From Streptomyces sp. WZ.A104 (lineage in GTDB: Bacteria > Actinomycetota > Actinomycetes > Streptomycetales > Streptomycetaceae), in contig NZ_NWVL01000029.1 in NCBI RefSeq assembly GCF_002382885.1, forward strand, positions 1 through 64,000: a DNA stretch of 64,000 nucleotides, in the 5' to 3' direction. How positions within the stretch are numbered: the stretch's first letter is position 1; the number at the start of each line of letters is the position of its first letter. Made by a program: the position numbers and the translations under genes. The notes beneath the pieces are model-generated. The model searched no databases. It was not told the DNA's origin and saw nothing but the letters and a program-made list of their open reading frames with translations. Shown here in pieces: positions 42,953-51,801 of this stretch.

Positions 42953-44281
42953 TCACAGCAGCGCGAACTGTCCCTCCGGCCCTTCCTCCTGGTGCCCCAG
43001 GACCGAGGCGGGGCGCCGTGCTGAGGCCGGGACCGGCAGCACCCCGGCCGCCCGCAGCTCGTCCCGGGAGATCAGCGGCACCCCCTCCAGCCGGGACCGC
43101 AAGGCCTCCCGCCGGGGGCGCAGCCCGTCCAGGAGCGTCAGTACGGAGACGAGCTCCAGCAGCTCCGAGGTCCACTCCCGGGTCCACCCACGCGCACCGA
43201 CCGCCGCCAGCCCCTCCGCGCCCTCGGCCGCCGCACCCGCCGCTGCCGCCGCCCGGCGGGTGAACCAGAGCTCCAGCACCCGTACGCCGCTCACCCTGAA
43301 CTCCCAGGCCCCCGCCGCCACCGGCGAGATCCGGCCATCGCCGACGATCAGGACCTCGGCCTCCGCGTCGTACGCGATCTCCGTCGGCCGGGCCGGGAGC
43401 GCCGCCCGTACATAGGGCCTGCGCCCGCCCGGCAACCGGGGGCGTTCCCCGCCCCGGGCCCCGCGCAGCTGGATGCGCGTCAGTTCCCGGCCCAGCTCCA
43501 CTCCTTGTGCCCACACCTCGGCGTCGGCGGGCAGCGGGACCCGGCAGCCGGAAGGCGAGGGCCGGGCGGCGGCCAGGGCCCAGGCCAGTACGGCTTCGGG
43601 GGTGATCTCCGGCCCCAGCCGGGCGCGCACCACATCCAGCAGGCCCGGTGCCAGATTGGGTTCGGTGGCGCCGGGCCGCCGGTACAGCGGCCTGATCCGG
43701 CCCGGCCGCCCGGCGGGGGAGTGGCCGTCGGGGAGGAGACGGCTCACGGACAGGGGGAGGGGCCCGGCGGACCGGGGCACATAACCGTGTTCGACCGCGA
43801 AGAGCTGCTGCCCGTCGGCGACCCGCCACAGCTCCGGGCGGGCCGCGTCGATCAGCCGGTGGTCCGGGAGCAGCCACTGTTCGTCGAACGGTCCGTGCAG
43901 GATCCGTACGGGACCGGGGCAGTCGCCCGGCTCTCGGGCGAAGCGGCCCGTCCCGGTGGACTGCCCGGGCAGTGCGGCGACCGATGTGTGCGGCGTACGG
44001 GTACGGGTGGGGCCGAACAGCCGCTCCTGCTCGGCGCCCTCGGCGGCGGCCAGCCGCTCCCAGCGGGCCCGGAGCGCGGCGGGGTCGGGGCCGCCGATCC
44101 AGGAGCGGCCGGTCCTCAGCGGACGCACCGACCACGGCATCAGCTCGTCCAGCGGTACGAACCCGTCGAGCGGCGAGGAGGCGTCCTGCGGTGAGGAGCC
44201 TTCCTGCGGTGAGGGAGCGTCCGGCGGTGAGGACTCCGTGTCCCCGCCGGATCCGGCCGCCGCCGTCCTGCGCGCTGCCAC
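42953..44281 (-). CDS. Stand-alone type ISP restriction-modification C-terminal specificity-like protein
   Basis: The protein resembles the C-terminal DNA-recognition part of type ISP single-chain restriction enzymes (LlaBIII type): QWLLPDHRLIDAARPELWRV, GRIRPLYRRPGATEPNLAPGLL, RLPGGRRPYVRAALP, and the end piece EWTSELLELVSVLTLL. No methyltransferase (NPPY), helicase or nuclease domain is present or encoded nearby, so it cannot restrict by itself. The first 50 residues are Ser/Pro-rich repeats (SPQEGSSPQDASSPLDG). GGGGAGG precedes the GTG start. The family name is recalled from Streptomyces annotations; what the lone domain does is unknown. Confidence 0.72.
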   Translation of the reverse strand: MAARRTAAAGSGGDTESSPPDAPSPQEGSSPQDASSPLDGFVPLDELMPWSVRPLRTGRSWIGGPDPAALRARWERLAAAEGAEQERLFGPTRTRTPHTSVAALPGQSTGTGRFAREPGDCPGPVRILHGPFDEQWLLPDHRLIDAARPELWRVADGQQLFAVEHGYVPRSAGPLPLSVSRLLPDGHSPAGRPGRIRPLYRRPGATEPNLAPGLLDVVRARLGPEITPEAVLAWALAAARPSPSGCRVPLPADAEVWAQGVELGRELTRIQLRGARGGERPRLPGGRRPYVRAALPARPTEIAYDAEAEVLIVGDGRISPVAAGAWEFRVSGVRVLELWFTRRAAAAAGAAAEGAEGLAAVGARGWTREWTSELLELVSVLTLLDGLRPRREALRSRLEGVPLISRDELRAAGVLPVPASARRPASVLGHQEEGPEGQFALL

Positions 44282-44351
44282 CGAGCCGTCCTCCCCTGTC
44301 CGCAGTGACCCTCGCGCATCGTAGCGGCGGGGGCGGGCACGCGGGATCGGG

Positions 44352-45158
44352 TCAGTGCGCCTCCACCGTCACGGAGAACGAGAAGCGGTCGCCCCGGTAG
44401 CGGATGCGGGCCACGTCGACGACGCGCCCCTCCTCGTCGTACGTCACGCCCGTGTAGTGCAGGATCGGGCTGAGCAGCGGGACCCGGAGCAGTTCGGCGG
44501 TGACCGGGTCGGCGAGGCGGGCCTCCACCGTGTCGGTGATCCGGGAGATCTTCACCCCGACGGCATCGCGCAGGACCTTGGTCATCGGCCAGCGTTCCAG
44601 GTCGGTGACGTCGATCCGGGCGGCGACGTCGGGACGTACCGCGTTCTCCGCCCAGTTGGTCGGCTCGTCGCTCTCGCCGTCGCGGCGCAGCCGCCGGTAG
44701 CTGACCACCTCGCCGCAGTCCGGGAAGAACTCCGCGAGATCGCCCGGCACCGGTACCGCCCCGTGGCCGAGAACCGTCGTCGCCTCCCCGGACTGCTGGG
44801 CGACGATCGCGTCGACCGAGCCCAGCAGCCGCACCGGCGAGACCCGGCGGGCGCGCGGCTCGATGAACGTGCCGCGCCGCCGGTGCCGGCTGATCAGCCC
44901 TTCGGTCTCCAGCTCCTTCAGTGCCTGGCGCATCGTGAGCACGCTGACGCCGTAGTGCGCGGCGAGCTGCTCCTCGGTGGGCAGCCGGGCGGAGGCGTCC
45001 TGCGGGCGGCCCAGTATCGAGGCCCGCAGCGACTGCGAGACCTGATACCAGAGCGGCAGCTTCCGGTTCAGTACGAGGGAGTCGGGGGCGAAGGCGGGCG
45101 GGTGGTGTGGCTGGTCCACGCCGCTGTCCGCCCCGGCCTGCTCATGGCTCTCGGTCAT
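44352..45158 (-). CDS. GntR/UTRA transcriptional regulator
   Basis: A 268-residue HutC-type regulator. The winged helix lies near residues 35-100 (PLWYQVSQSLRASIL, LPTEEQLAAHYGVSVLTMRQAL, EGLISRHRRRGTFIE). The UTRA ligand domain (about 115-260) includes TKVLRDAVGVKISRITDTVEA and VVDVARIRYRGDRFSF. It follows homogentisate dioxygenase on the same strand after 76 bases, so it is probably in one transcript and may respond to an aromatic breakdown product. The ATG beginning MTESHEQ was chosen; a GTG five codons upstream is possible. Confidence 0.88.
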   Translation of the reverse strand: MTESHEQAGADSGVDQPHHPPAFAPDSLVLNRKLPLWYQVSQSLRASILGRPQDASARLPTEEQLAAHYGVSVLTMRQALKELETEGLISRHRRRGTFIEPRARRVSPVRLLGSVDAIVAQQSGEATTVLGHGAVPVPGDLAEFFPDCGEVVSYRRLRRDGESDEPTNWAENAVRPDVAARIDVTDLERWPMTKVLRDAVGVKISRITDTVEARLADPVTAELLRVPLLSPILHYTGVTYDEEGRVVDVARIRYRGDRFSFSVTVEAH

Positions 45159-45234
45159 GTCCGTCCCCGTCACGTCCCGTCCTGTACCGCCCGTGCGTGC
45201 TCTTCCGGTGCCGACTACGGCCGGCGGGTGCCGC

Positions 45235-46554
45235 CTACGGCCGGAAGTTGCGGCTCAGACCCTGCCACACGTCGTCGTAGCCGCGTTGCAGGTGGTCGGC
45301 GGTGGCCGCCTGGGCGGTCGCCGTGACCGGCCAGCGGGTCTCGAACATGAAGGCCAGACCGTCGTCGATCTTCTGCGGCTTCAGCTCCGCCGCGCTCGCC
45401 CGGTCGAAGGTCTCCCGGTCCGGGCCGTGGGCCGACATCATGTTGTGCAGGGAGCCACCGCCGGGGACGAAGCCGTCGGCCTTCGCGTCGTACGCCCCCT
45501 CGATCAGGCCCATGTACTCGCTCATCACGTTCCGGTGGAAGTACGGCGGCCGGAAGGTGTCCTCGCCGACCAGCCAGCGCGGGGCGAAGACGACGAAGTC
45601 CACCCCGGCGAGCCCCGGGGTGTCGGACGGCGAGGTCAGGACCGTGAAGATCGACGGGTCGGGGTGGTCGTAGCTGATCGTGCCGATCACGTTGAATCGG
45701 CGCAGGTCGTAGACGTACGGGGTGTAGTTGCCGTGCCAGGCGACGACATCGAGCGGCGAGTGGTCGTACGTTGCCGACCAGAGGTTCCCGCAGAACTTGT
45801 TCACCACCTCCACCGGGCGGTCGTCGTCCTCGTACGCGGCGACGGGGGAGAGGAAATCCCGGGCGTTCGCCAGGCCGTTGGCGCCGATCGGGCCGAGGTC
45901 GGGCAGCGCGAACGGGCGGCCGTAGTTCTCGCAGACGTAACCGCGCGCGGTCTCCTCCAGCAGCTCCACCCGGAAGCGGACGCCGCGCGGGATCAGCGCG
46001 ATGTGGCCCGGTTCGGCGCGCAGCAGGCCCAGTTCGGTGCGCAGCAGCAGCCCGCCGCGTTCGGGCACGATCAGCAGCTCGCCGTCGGAGTCGCCGAACA
46101 CCCGGTCCGTCATGGAGGAGTTGGCGTGGTAGAGGTGGATCGCCATCCCGCTGCGCTGAGTGGCGTCCCCGTTGCCGCCCAGCGTCCAGAGCCCGCTGAG
46201 GAAGTCCGTGCCGGGCGCGGGGTCGGGCAGGGGGTTCCAGCGGAGCCGGTTCGGGTCGGGCGCCGACTCGGTGAAGGGCGCCGAGCGCAGCCCGCCGTTG
46301 TCGATCCGGGTGAAGGCCGGGTGCGCGGCGGAGGGGCGGACTCGGTAGAGCCAGGAACGGAGGTTGTGGGCGCGCGGCTCGGTGAAGGCGGAGCCGCTCA
46401 GCTGCTCCGCGTACAGCCCGAGCGGGGCGCGCTGGGGGGAGTTACGGCCGTGCGGCAACGCCCCGGGGACCGCCTCCGAGCTGTGCTCATTGCCGAATCC
46501 GGAGGAGTACGTCAGCCCCTCGGCCGTCTTCCTCGCCTGCTCGATCGCGCTCAT
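45235..46554 (-). CDS. hmgA: Homogentisate 1,2-dioxygenase
   Basis: Fe(II) ring-cleavage enzyme of tyrosine and phenylalanine breakdown, turning homogentisate to maleylacetoacetate. At 439 residues it is full length. Typical segments are GLTYSSGFGNEHSSEAVPGALP at the start, IDWLYRVRPS-like LRSWLYRVRPSAAH, PERGGLLLRTELG, and the iron site region PPYFHRNVMSEYMGLI (His and Glu) with CGNLWSATYDHSPLDVVAWHG. Here the other catabolic genes (fumarylacetoacetase, HPPD) are not adjacent. A GntR/UTRA gene follows. An imperfect palindrome TCCTA-N10-TAGGA lies in the upstream interval. Confidence 0.95.
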   Translation of the reverse strand: MSAIEQARKTAEGLTYSSGFGNEHSSEAVPGALPHGRNSPQRAPLGLYAEQLSGSAFTEPRAHNLRSWLYRVRPSAAHPAFTRIDNGGLRSAPFTESAPDPNRLRWNPLPDPAPGTDFLSGLWTLGGNGDATQRSGMAIHLYHANSSMTDRVFGDSDGELLIVPERGGLLLRTELGLLRAEPGHIALIPRGVRFRVELLEETARGYVCENYGRPFALPDLGPIGANGLANARDFLSPVAAYEDDDRPVEVVNKFCGNLWSATYDHSPLDVVAWHGNYTPYVYDLRRFNVIGTISYDHPDPSIFTVLTSPSDTPGLAGVDFVVFAPRWLVGEDTFRPPYFHRNVMSEYMGLIEGAYDAKADGFVPGGGSLHNMMSAHGPDRETFDRASAAELKPQKIDDGLAFMFETRWPVTATAQAATADHLQRGYDDVWQGLSRNFRP

Positions 46555-46736
46555 CCCGCACTCCTGGTGCCCAAGAAGCCCTCGGATCCGCCGGACAACG
46601 AATCCTATGCTCTACCGTAGGAATAGGAGTGGGGGGACGTCAACGGCATACGGCACGTGGCGGGCCGTTCGTGGTGGGTACCGGCTTCCCCGGAGGGGTG
46701 CCGCCGCTGTTCGGCGGGCGCGGGGGCCACGGCATC

Positions 46737-47357
46737 ATGGAGCCCGTGCCCCATGCGAACCCGAACCTCCGCCGCGCTCCCGTGCAGCAGCGCAGCGCCG
46801 ACCGCCTGGCCCGGATACTCGACGCCTGCGCCGCGCTCCTGGACGAGACCGGCTACGAGCAGCTCACCACGCGTGCTGTCGCCGAGCGCGCCGAAGTGCC
46901 GATCGGCTCCGTCTACCGGTTCTTCTCCAACAAGCGCGCCCTTGTCGACGCCCTCGCGCTGCGCAACCTGGACAGTTACGCCGAGCGCATCGCCGCCCGG
47001 CTCGCCGCCCTCCCCGCCGACGACTGGCGCGCGGCCATCGACGCGGTGCTGGACGAGTACCTGGCGATGAAGCGGACCGTTCCCGGGTTCGCCCTGGTCG
47101 ACTTCGGGCCGCCGTTCCCGGCCGAGGACGCGTCGGACGACGCCAACCGGCGCCTGGCGGACCGGCTCGCCGGGCTGCTCGCCGGGCATCTCGGCCGCCG
47201 GCCCGACGAGGGTCTGTCCCGGGCGATCCTGGTCAGCGTCGAAGCGGCCGACGCCCTGCTCCAGCTCGCCTTCCGTACGGACCCGCCCGGCGACGTGGCC
47301 ATCGTCGCCGAGACCCGGACGCTCGTCAGGGCGTACCTCGCGCAGACGCTGGACTGA
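46737..47357 (+). CDS. TetR family regulator
   Basis: A 206-residue regulator with the HTH at about residues 15-65 (QQRSADRLARILDACAALLDE, TRAVAERAEVPIGSVYRFFSNKRALVDAL). The ligand domain is of the TetR_C_17-like type (DDWRAAIDAVLDEYLAMK, DEGLSRAILVSVEAADALLQLAF). It is divergent from homogentisate dioxygenase with about 180 bases between, so it might regulate it, though a GntR is also in that operon. The ATG beginning MEPVPHANP was chosen; a GTG three codons later is also possible. The stop codon lies in a GACT microsatellite. Confidence 0.87.
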   Translation: MEPVPHANPNLRRAPVQQRSADRLARILDACAALLDETGYEQLTTRAVAERAEVPIGSVYRFFSNKRALVDALALRNLDSYAERIAARLAALPADDWRAAIDAVLDEYLAMKRTVPGFALVDFGPPFPAEDASDDANRRLADRLAGLLAGHLGRRPDEGLSRAILVSVEAADALLQLAFRTDPPGDVAIVAETRTLVRAYLAQTLD

Positions 47358-47397
47358 CTGACTGACTGACTGACTGACTGACTGACTGACTGACTGA
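47352..47397. repeat. GACT tetranucleotide microsatellite (11.5 copies)
   Basis: Forty-six bases of uninterrupted GACT, starting in the penultimate codon of the TetR gene, whose TGA stop is in the first units. Because the period is 4, every reading frame meets TGA. A perfect low-complexity array of this size is unusual in Streptomyces DNA. Confidence 0.95.
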
Positions 47398-47544
47398 GCT
47401 GAGCGCGCGGGCGTGCGGGCTCGCGTGCGGGCGGCGGGCGTGCGGTCGGCGGGCCGCGAGGGCCTCGGCGGTCTGCCTGGCCGGCGCGGACCACCTGAAC
47501 ACGAAGCCGACCCTGTCTTGCATTCAGGGCATAAGATGTTGCTC

Positions 47545-48126
47545 ATGACGCAAGAGAGTGGTGAGCTGGACAGCCTCGTACGCAGACGTATCCGCGCGCT
47601 CCGGGTCGCGCAGGGCTTGTCGCTGGAGGAACTGGCCACCCGTGCCCACCTCAGCCAGTCGTCGCTGAGCCGCATCGAGAACGGCCGGCGGCGCCTCGCC
47701 CTCGACCAGCTGGTCACCCTCGCCCGCGCCCTGGACACCACGCTGGACCAGCTCGTGGAGACCGCCACCGACGACGTCATCACCAGCCCGACGATCGACA
47801 GCGTTCACGGCCGGATGCGCTGGACCCTGAAGGCCGACCCCGGCATGAGCGTGGTGCGCCAGCGCCTGACCGACCCCCCGCCCGACAATCCCGCCCGCAT
47901 GCGCGCCCATCCGGGGCGCGAATGGCTCGTCGTGCTGTCCGGCACCGCGATCCTCATGCTCGGCCGGCGCCGCTTCCGCGTCGAGACCAACCAGGCCGCC
48001 GAGTTCCCCACGATGATGCCGCACGCGATCGGCGCCGAGGGCGGGCCCTGCGAGATCCTGGGCCTCTTCGACCGGGATGCCCGCCGTGGCCACCAGCGTG
48101 ACGACGGCGACGACGCTCCCGAGTGA
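47545..48126 (+). CDS. XRE-family regulator with C-terminal cupin
   Basis: A 193-residue HTH_3-cupin_2 regulator. The HTH lies near residues 8-65 (VRRRIRALRVAQGLSLEELA, LSQSSLSRIENGRRRLALDQLV). The cupin barrel lies near 100-180 (HPGREWLVVLSGTAILML, then FPTMMPHAIGA). Such proteins bind small molecules in the cupin. The start may be the ATG used here or one three codons upstream, which would leave almost no leader after the AT-rich GCATAAG element. It precedes a methyltransferase gene on the same strand by about 190 bases. The stop codon is inside a 16-bp duplication. Confidence 0.88.
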   Translation: MTQESGELDSLVRRRIRALRVAQGLSLEELATRAHLSQSSLSRIENGRRRLALDQLVTLARALDTTLDQLVETATDDVITSPTIDSVHGRMRWTLKADPGMSVVRQRLTDPPPDNPARMRAHPGREWLVVLSGTAILMLGRRRFRVETNQAAEFPTMMPHAIGAEGGPCEILGLFDRDARRGHQRDDGDDAPE

Positions 48127-48145
48127 CGGCGCTCCCGAGTGACGG
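48114..48145. repeat. Perfect 16-bp tandem duplication over the XRE-cupin stop codon
   Basis: CGCTCCCGAGTGACGG occurs twice in a row; the first copy holds the TGA stop codon. Confidence 0.85.
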
Positions 48146-48314
48146 CGCGAGCCCGCGTGGCGGCCTCCGGGGCGGTCACCTCTTGTCCTGCGCCGTGCTC
48201 CTTGTCCCGCGCCGCGCTTCCTGTTTTGCGCGTCAGGCAGCATCCGCCGCCATCGGCTTGCGAAAGCGGCAAGATGTTTCGCCCCTGGCGCATAGCGGTT
48301 CTAGGGTGAAGAGC

Positions 48315-49187
48315 ATGAGCCAAACACACCCGCATACCCACCACCACGGCGCTTCGCCCGGCCACCACCACGAGCGGGACAGCGCTGGGCAGGCGGAGAT
48401 CCTCGACCTGGACGCCGAAGTCCTCGCCGAGCACACCGCCTCCATCACCGCATCGCTACCCCTGCGGAACGGCCCCCACCACGTCGTGGACCTGGGCTGC
48501 GGCACGGGCGCGGGCACCTTCGCCCTCCTCGACCGCTTCCCCGACGCGTACGTCACCGCTGTCGACATGTCCGCCGAACACCTCCGGCGCCTGCGCGCCA
48601 AGGCGTGTGCCCGCGGGGTCGAGGAACGGGTGCGCACCGTGCAGGCCGACCTCGACGCCGCCGCCTGGCCCGACCTCGGCTCACCCGACCTGATCTGGGC
48701 ATCGGCCTCGATGCACCACATGACCCACCCCGAGCGCGCACTGCGCACCGTCCGCGACACGCTCGCCCCCGGCGGCCTGTTCGCCGTCGTCGAACTGGCC
48801 GGCCACCCACGATTCCTGCCCGAGAACGCTCCCCAGGGCAGCCCCGGCCTGGAAGACCGCGTCCATGCCGCAGCCGACCGCCGCCAAGCCGAACACCTGC
48901 CCCACCGCGGCGCCGACTGGGGCCCGATGCTGTCCACCGCCGGCTTCACCGTCGAGGACGAACGCACCATCACCGTGAACATCGAGGGCGACCGCGGCGA
49001 AGCGATCGGTCGTTACGCCCTCGGCGTCCTGAGCCGCATCCGCGGCGCCGTCGCCGACGAACTGTCCCCCGAGGACCTCACCGCGCTCGACCAGCTCCTC
49101 GACACGGCTGACCCGCGAGGCATCCTGCGCCGCGACGACCTGACGGTACGCACCGAGCGCACCGTCTGGGCCGCTCGCCGCGCCTGA
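48315..49187 (+). CDS. Class I SAM-dependent methyltransferase with His-rich N-terminus
   Basis: A 290-residue methyltransferase of UbiE/Methyltransf_25 type. VVDLGCGTGAGTFALLDRF is the SAM loop, VTAVDMSAEHLRRL the acidic motif, and LIWASASMHHMTHPERAL plus LAPGGLFAVVELAG the later motifs. Residues 1-24 are His-rich (MSQTHPHTHHHG and GHHHERD, 9 His), which could bind Ni, Zn or Co. The methyl acceptor is unknown. An XRE-cupin regulator lies upstream and may control it. The ATG after GGGTGAAGAGC was chosen over longer readings that cross the interval. Confidence 0.88.
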   Translation: MSQTHPHTHHHGASPGHHHERDSAGQAEILDLDAEVLAEHTASITASLPLRNGPHHVVDLGCGTGAGTFALLDRFPDAYVTAVDMSAEHLRRLRAKACARGVEERVRTVQADLDAAAWPDLGSPDLIWASASMHHMTHPERALRTVRDTLAPGGLFAVVELAGHPRFLPENAPQGSPGLEDRVHAAADRRQAEHLPHRGADWGPMLSTAGFTVEDERTITVNIEGDRGEAIGRYALGVLSRIRGAVADELSPEDLTALDQLLDTADPRGILRRDDLTVRTERTVWAARRA

Positions 49188-49448
49188 CCCCGGGCGGGGG
49201 TGCGAGGAGATCGTGCCCGGCCGGTGCCGCCCCCGGTCGGTGCCGCCCCGGTCCACGTCACCCCGGCCGACGTCGTCTCGGTGTGTGCTCCCGTCGCTGT
49301 CGCCCCCCGGTCCGCGCCGTCGTCGATCCGTGCCGTACGACGCCTCCCCGCCGTGCGTACCGGTCGGTATGCTCGGTCCCGCCGGGGCTCCCACCCCCGC
49401 CCGGCCCATGTCCGCGTGCCGTCGCCGCAGCCGCCCCGGGGAGGGCCC
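49188..49448. other. Intergenic region before the molybdopterin oxidoreductase gene
   Basis: About 260 bases with no supported gene. GGGGAGGGCCC just before the right end is the ribosome site of the next gene. Short repeats CGGTGCCGCCCC are present near the left end. Confidence 0.4.
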
Positions 49449-51659
49449 ATGTCCCACGACTCCCGCACCGCACCGCGTATCTGTCCCCTCTGCGAGGCCA
49501 CCTGCGGCCTCACCCTCACCATCGAGGGGGCCACCGTGACCGGTGCGCGCGGCGACCGCGACGACATCTTCAGCAGGGGCTTCATCTGCCCCAAGGGCGC
49601 GTCCTTCGGAGGCCTGGACGCCGACCCCGAACGGCTGCGCGTCCCGCTCGTGCGCGGTGCGGACGGGGAGTTCCACGACGCTTCCTGGAGCGAGGCGTTC
49701 GACCTGATCGCCGAGCGCGTACCGGCCCTGGCCGAGGCCCACGGGCAGCAGTCCGTCGGCGTGGTCCTCGGCAATCCCAACGTGCACACGATGGCGGGCG
49801 CCCTCTACCCGCCCCTGCTGCTCGGGGCCCTGCGCACCCGCAACGTGTTCACCGCGAGCACCCTGGACCAGATGCCCAAGCACGTCTCCAGCGGCCTCCT
49901 CTTCGGTGACGCGCACGCCATCCCCGTACCGGATCTCGACCGCACCGACCACCTTCTCCTGATCGGCGCCAACCCGCTGGAGTCCAACGGCAGTCTCTGC
50001 ACCGCCCCCGACTTCCCCGGCCGGCTCAGGGCGCTGCGCCGCCGCGGCGGCACCCTCACCGTCATCGACCCGCGCCGCACCCGCACAGCCCGCCTCGCCG
50101 ACCGGCACATCGCGATCCGGCCCGGCGCGGACGCCCTGCTGCTGGCGGCGATCGCGCACACCCTCATCGCCGAGAAGCTCGCCGCCCCCGGACCGCTCGC
50201 CGAGCACCTGGAAGGGCTCAACGAACTGGCCTCCTCCCTGGCCGACTTCACCCCGGAGGCGGTCGCCGCCGCCTGTGACGTGGATGCGGCCACCACCACC
50301 GCGCTCGCCCGTGAACTGGCCGCCGCCCCGACTGCCGCCGTCTACGGGCGGATCGGCAGCTGCACCGTCGAGCACGGCACCCTCGCCAGCTGGCTCGTGG
50401 ACGTTCTCAACATCCTCACCGGCAACCTGGACCGCCCCGGCGGCGCGCTCTTCCCGCTCTCCGCGACCGCGACCGCGCGCGCCCCGCGCGAAGCCGCCCC
50501 CGGGTCACGTGCGGCCGCCCCCGGCAAGGGCTTCACCCTCGGGCGCTGGGTGAGCCGGGTCTCCGGGCATCCCGAGGCCAAGGGCGAACTGCCCATCGCC
50601 GCCCTGGCCGAGGAGATCGAGACCCCGGGCGAGGGCCGCATCCGTGCCCTGCTCGTCCTCGCCGCCAACCCCGTACTCTCCGCACCCGACGGCGACCGCC
50701 TGGACGCGGCCCTCGCCGACCGGCTCGACTTCATGGTCAGCGTCGACCCGTACCTCAACGAGACCTCCCGCCGCGCCGACGTCGTCCTGCCCCCGCCGCC
50801 GCCTTCGCAGAGCGCCCACTTCGACTTCGCGTTCAACTCCTTCGCCGTGCACAACCAGGTCCGTTACACCCGCGCCCCCGTCCTCCTGGAGGACGGACGG
50901 ATGGACGAGAGCGAGGTCCTCGCCCGGCTGATCCTCGCGGTGAGCGGGAAGCACGGAGCCCCGCCCTCCGCCGTGGACGACCTGGCCATCGACACCGCGC
51001 TCACCCGGGCCGGGGCCCCGAAGGAACTGGCCGCAGAACTCACCGGCGAGAGCGGGCCCGAACGGCGCCTCGACCTCATGCTGCGCCTCGGCCCGTACGG
51101 TCTGACGCTGGAGCAGCTCCTCGCCCACCCCCACGGCATCGACCTCGGCCCGCTGCGGCCCCGGCTCCCGGAAATCCTGCGCACCCGCTCCGGCCGCATC
51201 GAACTGCTCCCCGCCCCGATCGCCGCCGATCTGCCGCGCCTGCGCCGGGCGCTGGGGGAGCGGCCCGCCCCGCTCGTCCTCGTCGGCCGCCGCCATCTGC
51301 GCTCCAACAACAGCTGGATGCACAACGTCGGCTCGCTGAGCGGCGGTACCAACGTCTGCACCCTCCAGGTCCACCCCGACGACGCGGCCCGCCTGGGGCT
51401 CGTGGACGGGGCCACCGTACGGATCGAGTCCTCCGGCGGCGCGGTCGAGGCCCCCGCCGAGATCACGGAAACCGTACGCAGCGGAGTGGTGAGCCTCCCG
51501 CACGGCTGGGGCCACAGCCGCCCCGGGACCCGTATGTCGGTGGCCGCCGCCCACCCCGGGGCGAACGTGAACCAGCTGCTCGACGGCACTTTTCTGGACC
51601 CGCTGTCCGGTACGGCCGTGCTGAACGCCATTCCGGTATCCGTCACCCCCTTGCCCTAG
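49449..51659 (+). CDS. Molybdopterin-dependent oxidoreductase (formate dehydrogenase/nitrate reductase family)
   Basis: A 736-residue cytosolic Mo/W-bis-MGD enzyme. An Fe4S4 site is formed by C12-x2-C15-x3-C19 and C47 (RGFICPKG). The family segments GVVLGNPNVHT, LLIGANPLESNGSL, VIDPRRTRTARLADRHIAI (substrate-like loops binding the MGD) and LVLAANPVLSAPDGDRL follow. The C-terminal molydop_binding domain includes RSNNSWMHNVGSL and LPHGWGHSRPGTRMSVAA. There is no Tat signal. The electron partner and substrate are not encoded nearby. The residue ligating Mo cannot be named with certainty. Confidence 0.9.
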   Translation: MSHDSRTAPRICPLCEATCGLTLTIEGATVTGARGDRDDIFSRGFICPKGASFGGLDADPERLRVPLVRGADGEFHDASWSEAFDLIAERVPALAEAHGQQSVGVVLGNPNVHTMAGALYPPLLLGALRTRNVFTASTLDQMPKHVSSGLLFGDAHAIPVPDLDRTDHLLLIGANPLESNGSLCTAPDFPGRLRALRRRGGTLTVIDPRRTRTARLADRHIAIRPGADALLLAAIAHTLIAEKLAAPGPLAEHLEGLNELASSLADFTPEAVAAACDVDAATTTALARELAAAPTAAVYGRIGSCTVEHGTLASWLVDVLNILTGNLDRPGGALFPLSATATARAPREAAPGSRAAAPGKGFTLGRWVSRVSGHPEAKGELPIAALAEEIETPGEGRIRALLVLAANPVLSAPDGDRLDAALADRLDFMVSVDPYLNETSRRADVVLPPPPPSQSAHFDFAFNSFAVHNQVRYTRAPVLLEDGRMDESEVLARLILAVSGKHGAPPSAVDDLAIDTALTRAGAPKELAAELTGESGPERRLDLMLRLGPYGLTLEQLLAHPHGIDLGPLRPRLPEILRTRSGRIELLPAPIAADLPRLRRALGERPAPLVLVGRRHLRSNNSWMHNVGSLSGGTNVCTLQVHPDDAARLGLVDGATVRIESSGGAVEAPAEITETVRSGVVSLPHGWGHSRPGTRMSVAAAHPGANVNQLLDGTFLDPLSGTAVLNAIPVSVTPLP

Positions 51660-51732
51660 CGGCAGCGCTTTGACCTGGGGTTTTGCTCGTATTGCTCACG
51701 CGTCGACATCTTGTTAACGCTACGAGAGGACC

Positions 51733-51801
51733 CCTAACGTCGTCCGGACCGCCGAGACCGGTGGGAGTTCAAGGATGAACGTTAGGTATCCCCCATGCTG
51801 A
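51733..51801 (+). promoter_or_regulatory. Leader with inverted repeat and short overlapping ORF before the CitMHS gene
   Basis: CCTAACGT (51733-51740) and ACGTTAGG (51779-51786) form an 8-bp inverted repeat that encloses GGGAG and AAGG. An 8-codon frame (ATG at 51775, product MNVRYPPC) ends with TGA at 51799-51801, overlapping the transporter's ATG at 51795. The gene itself has only CCCCC directly upstream of its ATG, so translation may depend on the short ORF. This reading is by eye. Confidence 0.45.
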
